This document shows, one piece after another, positions 54,213 through 64,000 of a DNA stretch of 64,000 nt. Each line of letters starts with the position of its first letter. Positions within the stretch are counted from its first letter, which is position 1. Below the pieces are notes generated by a model. That model worked only from the letters and a program-made list of their open reading frames with translations, was not told the origin of the DNA and did no database searches. Made by a program: the position numbers and the translations under genes. The stretch is from Sordaria brevicollis (taxonomy: Eukaryota; Ascomycota; Sordariomycetes; Sordariales; Sordariaceae). The DNA lies in assembly GCA_033439795.1 (NCBI GenBank), contig JAUTDP010000009.1, forward strand, positions 2,542,001 to 2,606,000, written 5' to 3'.

Positions 54213-55850
54213 TCACTCCTCCATCTTCTCCGCCTGTTCCTCCTCAGGAGCATCATTCTCATCACCCTCTTTTTTGTCGTCTCCCTTCTCCTTCATCACA
54301 ACCTCCGTCTTCACCTCCTCCTTTCCCTCCCCCGTCTCAACCTTTTCAACAACAGCCTCAACCTCCTTCAACCCCTCTTCATCGAAAATCTCGCCGCCCT
54401 CAAACTCATCATCTTCATCACCGCCCTTTACTTCCTTCTTCACCTCCTTCTCCGCCTTCCCATTCTCCACCTCCCTCCCACCCTTCCCCTCTACCTTCTT
54501 CTCATCCTCGTCTGCCTTTTCGATTTCGTCATCAAAAACACTCCTCCCCTCAACCAAACTCCAATCCACCCTCCCCCCCTTCCCATACTTTTGTTCCAAC
54601 CACTCATTAGCCTTCCTAAAATGCCCCGCCTCAAAAAACCCCCTGTGTGCGCTAAGCGGACTAGGATGTACACTCCTCAACACCAAATGTCTCCTCTCAT
54701 CCACCTTCCCCATCCTCTTCCCCGCTGGCGCTCCCCACGCTACAAACACCACCCCCCTTTTCTGTCTTTCATTTACCAGGTCGATTACCCGCTGTGTGAA
54801 ACGTTCCCAACCGCGGTTGGCGTGGGAATTCGCCTCGTGCGCGCGCACGGTGAGGCACGTGTTGAGCATTAGCACGCCTCTATCGGCCCAGGGGGTTAAA
54901 AGGCCGCCCTTGTTGGGTGGTGGGGTGAAGAGGGGGTAGTCTTTCGACAAGCCGATGAAGATGTTGCGGAGGGAAGGGGGGGCGGGGGTGGGTGGCCGGA
55001 CGGAGAAGGAGAGGCCGTGGGCTTGGGAGTGGTTGTGGTAGGGGTCTTGACCGAGGATGAGGATGCGCACGGAGGGGAGGGGGGTGTGGCGGGACCTGTG
55101 TTTTTGGTCGGTCAGTCAACTATTTTGGATTTCGACCAGAAGTTTGGGTTGGTTTGGTTGGGAGGGGTGGGGAGGGAAGGGGAGGGAAGGGGAGGGGAGG
55201 AGATGGAAGGGGAGGGGAGGAGATGGAAGGGGGGCATGGGAATAGAGAGAGAGGGCATGGGAAACAATGTCGATGGAAACGTACCAGGAATAAACATCTT
55301 CCTTAGGCGGAAACACAGTCTTGGTCTCCCACTCCCTCTTCAAAAACCGCTTCAGATCCAAAAACTCCCTCGTCACAATCTCCTCCTTCAGATGCGCCAG
55401 CCAGCTTTCGTCAAGGGTGTTGATTTCCAACTCCAAGAGCTCGCGCTGTTCGGGCGTCAGGGTGGACACCCATTTGGCTTTGTCGAATTTCTTGGTTACG
55501 GTTTCTGGTGTCGCGCTGGCGCTGCTTTGGGATTGAGTCTGGGATTGGGTTTGGGAAAGGGTTTGGCTGCGGGTGGAGGGAGATGAATTGGGAGGACCCG
55601 GTTTGGGAGCCCCGAAGAAGGACATGATGTTGCCGTTTTGTTGTTTGGACTTTTTGGCGTCTGAGCCTGGCTGGGAGGAGCCATTGGCTTTGCGTTTGAG
55701 GGAGGACATTGTTCTGGATGTGATCGATCTGGGTGGTGGTGGTATGTTGGTGAAGTTGTTTTGGCGAAGAAGAGCTGAGATACAATGGCGGCTGAAAGGG
55801 CCTACAAAGGCCGTGGCGGTTCTTGAAGCCGTGATTGTTGATGATCTCAA
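54213..55850 (-). CDS. ung1: Uracil-DNA glycosylase, mitochondrial/nuclear forms
   Basis: Removes uracil from DNA to start base excision repair. Exons on the minus strand: 55850..55285 and 55095..54213; the 189-nt intron 55096..55284 has GTACGT and CACAG. The product is 482 residues. Catalytic box GQDPYH with Asp206 and the HPSPLSA loop near residues 332-338 are present, so the enzyme should be active. The first ATG gives an Arg/Ser/Thr-rich presequence suited to mitochondrial import; a second in-frame ATG (codon 48, at 55709) would give a nuclear form starting MSSLKRKA with a basic NLS (KKSK) and a PIP-like NIMSFF box, as in mammalian UNG2. After the conserved fold ends near residue 372 there is an unusual 110-residue Glu/Lys/Asp-rich tail. 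Confidence 0.94.
55110..55250. repeat. G-rich minisatellite inside the ung1 intron
   Basis: On the plus strand, GGGGAGGGAAGG-type units are followed by two copies of a 20-bp unit of the form AGATGGAAGGGGAGGGGAGG. The transcribed RNA of ung1 is therefore C-rich here. Confidence 0.8.
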
Positions 55851-58800
55851 TGGAAGGTGAGAATGTCTTGGTGGAGGAAAAGATTACTTGTCGTGGAGGG
55901 AGGATTCAAGTTGACATTCCAGTCTGAGATTTTCCGAGTCAAAACTTCTTCAAAAGCAGTCCTCATAGAAAAGCAAAAAAAAAAAAAAAAAAATTCTCCT
56001 CGTTTGCTTCCCCAAAAAGTCGTTGCTATCTTCCAATCCCTCCCGTCAACACAAACAACGCTAAAAAGCAAAACCGCGTTTCTTCTACTAACGCGACTTT
56101 TGGCGTCATCGTTCAATTAAGACCCCTGGTCTGCTGTCTCCAGTGCTCCACCGATGCCGTTGAAAACGGATCCCGTACCAGGAGGGTAGTCTCTGAGCAC
56201 AGACCACCCCACAACGACACTCTACCCCACCCTAGGAACTGGGTGGGTCTCCGCGAACGAAGTGAGAAATGGTATCCCTGGGCGCTGATTGGTTGTGTGG
56301 GTGTTGGAGTGGGGGTGGTGGGGCAGCGCCCGGGGGTGCCGTTTCGGAGGTAGGTAGGTCTGAGAACTGAGACTACAGGAGGGGGGTTGTGTTTCGATCT
56401 GTACTTAGGCATCTCGCAAACCCCCGATATTTAAACGATTGCGACTGCCAATTTACTGTGAATTGACAGTCCCAACCTGACGAAACCTTTGGAAATCCAA
56501 ACGTTTAAAGATTTTGAACCGTCGAATAATAGTCAATTGATAGTTGGCAGCTACCAAACATCTTAAAAGCGAAATATAAGTGCATCTAAACGCTTAAAGA
56601 AGGCCGTGATGCCTAAGTACATCTCGCCAAAAATCCGAACTATCCAAGAACAATTCGAAACACCCCCCCTCTCCCAGTACGGTCCCGCATGCCGGCTCCG
56701 CATTGGAAAGTTTGTGAAGTGGATCCTAGGTTGTTCCTGCCGAGTTTAGCGGGAGTGGAGTCATTAAAGGACGCCGAAATCGGGGGCGCTTTTGCCGGCC
56801 GCGGCGGGATGATGGAGAACGGCGGATTGCAGTGAGGACCTTGTTGGCCTGCATGTGCAAATGTTCTTTTCCTTTGACATCACGCTCTCTACAATTTCGA
56901 GTACTTTTTGGAAGGTGCGATTCCTTTCCTAAATTTGTCGGGCAAACTGGCAGAATCAAGCATAACTGAATTGTTTGAAACACTCGTCCTCCGAATTTCT
57001 GTCAGCGCGCCGATATCTCGACATCCGATCGGGTTGGACGGAAGAAGTGGAGGTTCCGCGTCCGGCGCCGTCTTACTGTATCACCACCACCTTCCGTCCA
57101 GTCCTCCCCGTCCAAGTGCCGAGATCCCCGAGGGGTACCTAGCGAGTGTTACACAGAATGCACCCCTTCACTTCTAGGCTTGTCGTACCACCAGGTAAGA
57201 TAGTGAGGCAGGAGAGAGTCAGATATAAGCGTTTAGATACGGCATCTGCATCTTTGCGATATGTAATCACGTCTGCGGCCATTGGCATTGATAACTCCAT
57301 GTACGTACACACGATCTATCAAACTTGATGGAGTCATTATGGATATAAGCTTCCACCTCCATCCGCAAGGGCAGGGAACAAGGCCTGCGACAGGGAAAAC
57401 AAGTAACGAAATAAAGAAGAAAGGCTTAGTCTAGAACATGAGCCTAGGCTCTCAGAATCAACACGACAAGATCCAGGTTTGACTCCCAAATTCCTTCCCA
57501 GAATCTTGAATTTTGAGTTAATCGAATACTTATTAGTCATTACCCTCGCTCTTCGCTCTGAGGACTGAAGCGCCTTTGTTTGCTCCCCATCTACAAGCGA
57601 CTCATTGCCGTACTACAAGAGTTATACACAACGCACGTCATCTGGACACCAGGAAGAGGCATCCGAGTTGTACGCAGACGGGTGTATGCGTGGGGTGTCT
57701 TAGATCCATCTGCAGCTGGTGAGCACGAAACGCTCTCCAGGTGCCCCTTGGTACCGACAAAAGTTATTCGGGCCGTAATCACGAGGATTGCGTGTTGAGC
57801 AACGACGGAGGGGTTTGGTTCTGCTTTGGGTTTTGATTTTTGTCTTTACCTTTCAGATGACGCCTGCCACAAGGGTTTCGGATCTTGAGGTAGGTATTTT
57901 TCGAGTGTATTCCACTGAAACTTGACCTGATAAACACCGCATAATTCATCAACAACGAGGGGATTTGGATGTCGTGCTCGCTCCTGTTTGCTGAATCTGC
58001 TTTCGGTGGAAGACTCAGTTTGGAAGTGCCTTGAAGGACCAGCTGGGGTGGTGTTGCGAGAGAACATGATTACCGTAGCAGTTCCAACCTTTCAACAGCC
58101 GAGATCAAATCTCGCGATTGTGTGCAGAACAGCCATGGAACATTCTGTTTTTCCACCCAAAGACCCATGAAGCCATGAAGCCATGGTCCCAACGTTGTCA
58201 TGATCAACAACGCATACGGGCCCCCAGCAACAGACAAGGGACATGGAAACCCAGCACGCCTCGGTTATTAGGCCGTAGATCCCTTGGGCTAAGCACTGCT
58301 CAGGAACCAGTGGAGTTTACCTGTAAGTGGCAAGTCACCCGCCCAGTCTCGTTGCCTGATTGGCTGGTTCCTTCTTTTTTTCCTTCAGAGCTCATTGAAC
58401 GAGCTTGGGGTCAGGCCAGCGTTGAAGAGATTGAAATTGCAAAAAGCGTTGGCTGAGAAGAAACAGGAATTTTGGTGGAGTACATACTTCCCAGCAAGAA
58501 GATAACAGTGAACTGACTGGTAGGGAAGACTCCCCTTGGACAATCAATAACGTGTTTCAGTAAACGCAGAGAAGGAAGACGAATTACCAGCGCAGCGGTT
58601 CCGAGCCGGCGGACGCCGAAACGGGATCGACGGGAGAATGGAAAGGAGAACAGTCAGCGAACCAGTGGTGTTTTGCCGGGGCCCGGACGGGAACGGTCAG
58701 GAACTTGTTGAGCGAGGGTCCATCGAATGCCGTGCAGCAGATGCGCAGCCAAAGCGGCTACGGGCCAGATGGGGCGGACGGGCGAACGCTAATTAATCCC

Positions 58801-61755
58801 AGACAGCGGTGTTCTTCTAGCGCTCGGGATGTGAAGACGTGCATTCTCGCGAGTCTTGGTGCGGTTTTTTAGTGCTGTTAATCCGGACGTGATTGTCGTT
58901 GCATATTGTCTGGGCTCCATAGAAGGTGGGAAGGTTTGGAGAAGAGATGAAAACGTGGGAGACAGGGGAAAGAAACTGTAGAAGAGAGGGCTTTCATGGT
59001 TCAATCCTAGAGGTTTCCTTGACAATAGAAAATGAGCCTGAAGTCTTCCCGCATGCAACACAACAAATACAACCCATTGGTACTGATAGGCGTGAAGAGG
59101 TAGCGACAGCCTCAAAGAAGAGCGGCTCCGCAAGCTGTAGGTAACGAATGGACCGACTGAACAAGGATTACTATAACAGCGCCTGACAAGGAAAGCCATG
59201 CCAACGCAGAGAACAACCTTTTCGGGACGGAAAAGTCGGGGGTTATGGTTACTGTAGGTAGCTTGTTTAAAAGAAACAAAACGACCAATGAGGTCTTTTA
59301 ACACCGACAGCTGAATTGCCATCATCGAAATCTCGCAGACCACTAGGCAGCGTGAAATCGATGGTGTGTCTTTGTGACGGGATGAGCTGGCAGCTTCTCA
59401 TTCATGCATTTTTCAAGTACTATAATCCGGGGCGAGCGGGAAAAGAATGGAGCATCTCGTCGTCGCCAACGGCATAATCGGATGGCCAAGAAGGGGGAAA
59501 AGAGAAACGAAACTGTAACTGGCCTGATCAGCGTGATGCCGTGATGGGATGACAGTTTTGGCATGTCTCTGTCACAGCTTGCGAGTCAGCTACCTACTCA
59601 ACGTCAGCGATTTCAAAAGGCGTGGATACAAACCACTTTTGCTCATAAGTCGCACGGCAGGACGCTTGGTACGCCCGATGCTGTGATTTGAATGCAGGAC
59701 TGCTGATGCTGTGTGTCGTTGTTCCTGATTCTGTTGTGTTGCGTGGGAGCAAGCTTGAGAGGGAGACAGTGACTACCACTAGAGACTGAAGAAGAGGGTC
59801 TGAAGGATCAGATGGGCTGATAATTGTTGTCTGAAAAGCAAAAAGGACGATAACTGCCATCCATGATAAATTGATAGTGGTGGCTTTCGGCTTTCATCTG
59901 GGATCCGGGTGCTTGCCGAGAATTATATTTCCGGAGACGAGCGAGACCGGCAGTCGAGGTCAACCTCAGCAGCTGGAAGCGAGCATAGATTGATTGATGT
60001 CTGTTGGGGTAAAGATGGTGTTGCACAGTCATGAAGCGAGGTGGAGGAATCGGTCCATGTTCATAAACCTGAACACGCTGAGTGTGGAGCTGGGCCTTGG
60101 TCCGAAACAGCATTGTCCAAGGCGAGACAGGGCGTTGAAGACCTGAAGACGTGAAAACCCAAATTGCAAATTGACCCCGCCATCGTCACTTCCTCTTTTC
60201 TGCAGGTGCACTCCAGAGACAAACTGGGCTGCAGCAGGCACCAAGTGGAGAAGATCCCCAGGCGCCCCCGTGTCAATTTCCCCCACGGTGCACCATCCGC
60301 AAAGAGTTCATCTCACTGGCTGTTGGTCATGTCCGCTCTCACAGCCTCCTCCAGACTCGCTCTCCGGAATTTCATCACAGGCGAATGGATGAAAGGTCCC
60401 AGTTGGGGTTGGGCCGTCATTTCAGGAAAACCTCGTCAAGCCCAGCAAGCCCAGCAAGCCCATTTCAGCCCCGGATCGACTACACCCAAACCAGCTGCTC
60501 GAAATGAAGACACGGTGCCTTGGAAATCAAGAAACAAGACAGTCTGCATATGGAATTATTGCAATTGTGCAGCCTCTTGTCTCTTTTTTTTTTCTCCAAT
60601 CTGGATCTGAGGAAATGGCGTTCCTTAAAGGACGGCATGCACCGAAGAGAACCCACCACGCACAGACCACTGTCTTCAACTTAGACGCAGGAACTAAGGC
60701 CCAATGTGGCTAGTCAGCCTAATATTCAGGAACGGACAGCGGATACAATTCATCACGCAGAAGATAAGTGGATACTTTCGCAAGTGGAAAATCACACAGG
60801 CCTCTCTCTGTCTTTTGCCATCCTCGCCCATTGTTTGGCACTTTTGAGAGTTCCTTTGCTCGTCAAGGTTCCTTTTTGGATATCGATCAGAGCTTCTTTT
60901 GGCAGCCTCGGAAAGAAAAGCCAGGATAAAGGTGGTTTGCTTGATGCTGTGCTGTAGGGTGCAGGTACCTGATATGTATCTTGGGGTCAAGTAATTACCG
61001 TCACGACCACAATTTCCTGCAGGCACCACAAAAAGCCATTTGCATGGGAACCCCTGACGACCTCCAGTCTTCTCTCTCTCGTCTCTCTGACCTTCGTGGT
61101 TAGGTACCTCTAGACTTTCGCTCCCGTCTCGGTCTCGTCTCCTCTCTGCCACTCGTCACTGGTGCCATCTGAGCTGTTTCTTTTTTTTTCCTCCAGTCTC
61201 TTTTTCTCAATCACTTTTCCCTCTTCTCTTCCCATTTTCTCAACCTCACTTTCCCCTCGAGGTCAGGTTGCCGGCACAGAATATCCATCCCCCTCACCTC
61301 AACTTCTCCTGTCCATCGGCGGAGCTCCTCTCTCGAACTTTATAGACAACAAGTACCAGGACCAGGATCCATAGCACATCCACCTTGACCGCTTGCCTCC
61401 AACTCCCAAACTCCGAGAACCAGCCAATTGCTCGCCGTCCTTTGCCATCTCTCACCTTCGACCTTTCGCGCCCGAGGGAAATCTGATACGACTCTACTTT
61501 TTCCCACCTTTTTACTCCATTTCATCATCGCCAGTCGGTGTTTTGTCTTGGATCTTTTTACTTCATTCTTCATCTTTCCAATTGCGCTGGTGCAGCAATA
61601 TCCTCCGCCGACAAGTACCTCCTACCCCGAGATACCCACATACGCCCCTGATACGATACCCTTTGCGCATTCGGCTATTTCTTCTCTTACATCGAATGTC
61701 TCGCCCTGCGACCCTCGACTAGCAAACAAATTATACACCTCGACAAACCTCCAAA
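55851..61755. other. Gene-poor region, about 5.9 kb
   Basis: Lies between the divergent ung1 and msb1 genes. An A tract lies near 55975-55992. The last 600 bases (61160-61755) are a CT-rich leader for msb1. ORFs up to 184 codons (58789..59343 minus) have no family resemblance. A candidate MITE is listed separately. No tRNA or rRNA was recognised. Confidence 0.5.
56400..56621. mobile_element. Candidate MITE with inverted terminal repeats
   Basis: A 222-bp AT-rich segment bounded by a perfect 14-bp inverted repeat: TGTACTTAGGCATC at 56400-56413 and its reverse complement at 56608-56621. Similarity continues inward imperfectly (TTTAAACG near 56430 against CGCTTAAAG near 56591; CTGCCAA near 56445 against TTGGCAG at 56544). 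It has no coding capacity. A target duplication is not clear. Confidence 0.45.
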
Positions 61756-64000
61756 ATGCCCAGCTTATTCTCCCGTCTCAAGCACAAGGACGGAACAAAG
61801 TCCAAGAAAAAGGGCGCCGACTTGGACTCCTTTGCCGAACAGCTGCCCAAGGGACCAACATGGACCGACGCCTGGACTCGCACATCCGTTGAACCCGAAG
61901 AAGTGGTCGAGCTGATCACCCTCTCTACCGAGGAGCTCAAGTCGCGAGGTATGTATGACATCAATCCTGGACCCCTGGGGTTCACTGCCTGCTTGCCCGC
62001 CTTATCCTGCACCTACCCTTCTGCGCCTGTGCATGCCATCGCACTTCTGGTGGCTTGTGCATATGTCTTGTACATCCCGACTGTTGTCCGAAATCAATTG
62101 CTAATTTCTTGCGACGACAGCTCTCGATATCCCATTTTTACTGCTTCCCTTCCGACCAACTTCCGACCCCAGCGCCGTTCGCACCTTTGTGCGACACTTT
62201 TTCGACAAACAAAATGGCGGACCAGCGATCCGCGGGGAGGCACTCCAGCAGGAGCTGCGCATGACCGAGCCCATGGTGCGCTTTCCCGAAAATCCAGACA
62301 ACACATCACACGAAATAATACATATACTGACGATTGGTGGTACAGGTTATTTCTGGTGTAATCAAGTGGTGCTGGAGCCGATTGCAAGGAGGCGTCGTCG
62401 GTTGGGATTCATACGAATTGTTCAAGGTCGGCGAACAAGACTCCAATATGGCCAGAGATTCTTTCAAGACATTTATCCCGTTGAGCGTCGAAAACAGGTC
62501 CCGAACCCAAATCATCTTTCAATTCTTCGATTTACTTTCGGCAGTCGCGGCACATGGAAAAATGAACGGTTTCGGAGGGCGAAAGCTCTCCCGCATGGCG
62601 GCTTGGTGGGCATTTGAACACGACGATGGTGGTCAGGGCTTTGAAGGAGGTTACAAATCGTGGTTGAAGGCGGCCGATGCGACAAGTCATCTGTTCTTCG
62701 CCTACCTTCGTTGTTTAGCCCCCCTTCCAACTCTAGGCGCCCCTTCGACCCTCCCATTGTCGTTACAGAAGCTTTTGCAGGAAACCGAATACCCACCACA
62801 GCGACCGGCCTTGTTGCAATCATCTACTCACAAGGTTGCCATGATTGTCGAGACAGTATCGCCTACGCCATTTGCCCTTCTCCGACGAGCAAATCACTTC
62901 CAGTATCGCGAGGAGGATAAGGCACTAAGGGAATGGTCCGAGTACGATGACCCAGTTCAGGCCTTGACTGAGGAGTGTCGCAGAGTTCTTAGAGCAGTCT
63001 CGGCTGCCAACCAGTCCCAGGCCGTCTCGAGCTCCAAGCACTCGACTAGTCTTCGGGATGCTTCTTGGTCAAGATTTGAGGACATGGGCTTTTCTGGTAC
63101 CATTGAGGAGGATTCTACCGACGATGAGGCTACTTTGGCTGCTAAGCGCGAAAAGGCTATCAAGGCGCAGGTTGCCGCTAACGCCGACCTGGGCCGGCCA
63201 ACAACACCCTCATGGGCTGACTTTTTGTCTTCAGGCTTCGAAGACAAGAACCCCAGCTCGCACAACATTTTGCTTCCGCCTGACAAGATTCTACCGCCCA
63301 TCGAGACAACTGTCCGTCAGAAGAGCTCCCAATCTCACAAGCCCAGGTTCGACGACGCTCTGGAGCCCGGCGAGCTTGCCAGCATCACGAGGTTTGACCT
63401 CGATGACGCTTTCTGGTGGGTATGGATGAGCAGTTTGGCGCCCGAGGAGACCCCAGATAGGAAGGCGGCCTTTGGTCGTTGTGCAGTTATCGAGACTCTG
63501 ATCCGCGCTGGACGCTGGCTTGTCATGGAGGAAATCGTCAAGGGGGCTGCTCCTGAGGTTGTTGAGGGTGCTTATATCGCAGAGAAGAAGGGTCTTTTCA
63601 GCTGGACTCGCCGTGGCAAGAACCTCAACAGGAGAAAGTCCACATCCGGCAAAAATGCCCTTGAAAAGCCCGAGGGCAATCTCAAGGCAAGTCACACCAC
63701 TGGCTCTATCGGCGTCAGCAAGACCAGCATCGGCCCGGATCAGCAGGCCAAGATCCAGGCTGCTGCCTATCAACTTCAGATGCAGGAGAAGCAAAAGTCA
63801 CAGCCACAAACCGTCACAAGACGGGGACGGAATGACGCCGAGCTCATGGCCGAGAAGACCAGCAGTGTCTTCACTCTTCAACCAAGCATCCTCAACGCCG
63901 CATCGCCAGCTGTCCAGTGGGCCAATAAGTACGACCAGGACCGTGACGCGATTCGCGAGGCCTACTTGGCTGACACGAACGCTGGTCGCGGTACTAACAG
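61756..64000 (+). CDS. msb1: Msb1/Mug8-domain morphogenesis protein (3' partial)
   Basis: Polarity scaffold related to yeast Msb1 and fission yeast Mug8, linking Rho-type GTPase and PKC/wall-growth signalling at bud or hyphal tips. Exons are 61756..61948, 62121..62275 and 62346..64000 (runs off the window). Intron 1 (172 nt) has GTATGT/ACAG; intron 2 (70 nt) has GTGCGC/ACAG with a CTGAC branch. About 667 residues are visible. The joins give EELKSR-ALDIPFLLLPFRPT and TEPM-VISGVIKWCWSRL. Family blocks include LFKVGEQDSNMARD, QFFDLLSAVAAHGK, GGRKLSRMAAWWAFEH and DATSHLFFAYLR; the fold is RhoGAP-like. After about residue 480 the sequence is charged and probably disordered. The leader is long and CT-rich. 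Confidence 0.9.

Noticed and set aside
57400..57500. tRNA-like T-arm (GGTTTGACTCC) near 57475
   Set aside because: No acceptor stem, D arm or anticodon arm of the right spacing surrounds it.
58789..59343. 184-codon minus-strand frame
   Set aside because: No family resemblance, and competing frames in the same interval are also open.

Overview
The window looks like nuclear DNA of a filamentous ascomycete, most likely order Sordariales and Neurospora- or Sordaria-like. Genes are monocistronic on both strands and carry short introns, mostly 50-180 nt, with GTAAGT/GTATGT-type donors, CTAAC/CTGAC branch points and CAG/TAG acceptors. Leaders are CT-rich. One long terminal repeat retrotransposon bears the signature of repeat-induced point mutation (RIP): dense C-to-T and G-to-A transitions, AT enrichment and stop codons in every frame.

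Layout. 1-3703: 3' part of the nucleoporin Nup120/Nup160 (+). 4485-5630: retromer subunit Vps26 (-). 6818-7955: ribosomal protein uL6/L9 (+). 8770-9535: an old, degenerate tandem repeat. 9929-11128: secreted-then-membrane-anchored Cys-rich protein (-). 13562-15241: V-ATPase subunit H (+). 15855-24354: a five-exon acylphosphatase gene (+) whose third intron holds a complete 7,445-bp Ty3/gypsy chromovirus (16414-23858; 282-bp LTRs, 5-bp target duplication TTCAA). 25151-29089: large DUF726/Mil1-type alpha/beta-hydrolase (-). 30047-31683: secreted tyrosinase (-). 33986-35707: probable mitochondrial membrane protein of unknown role (+). 36257-37899: Arb2-domain protein (-). 38854-40597: fungal polytopic membrane protein (-). 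40598-46677: about 6 kb with no gene I can defend. 46678-49621: GH3 beta-glucosidase with PA14 insert (+). 51456-53730: Cdc1/Ted1-type ER metallophosphoesterase (+) with an overlapping upstream ORF. 54213-55850: uracil-DNA glycosylase (-). 55851-61755: about 6 kb without a recognised gene but with a candidate MITE. 61756-64000: 5' part of an Msb1/Mug8 morphogenesis protein (+), cut by the window edge.

The genes are mainly unrelated housekeeping and trafficking functions (nuclear pore, retromer, V-ATPase, GPI remodelling, base excision repair, polarity), with a secreted tyrosinase and an intracellular GH3 enzyme as accessory functions. I see no biosynthetic cluster. The most informative feature is the RIP-mutated retroelement inside the acylphosphatase intron. 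Its outer LTR ends are almost unmutated and its interior is saturated with mutations, so it gives a map of how RIP fades at the edge of a repeat next to single-copy DNA. All exon joins given here were inferred by eye from splice signals and protein similarity; none was tested against transcripts.
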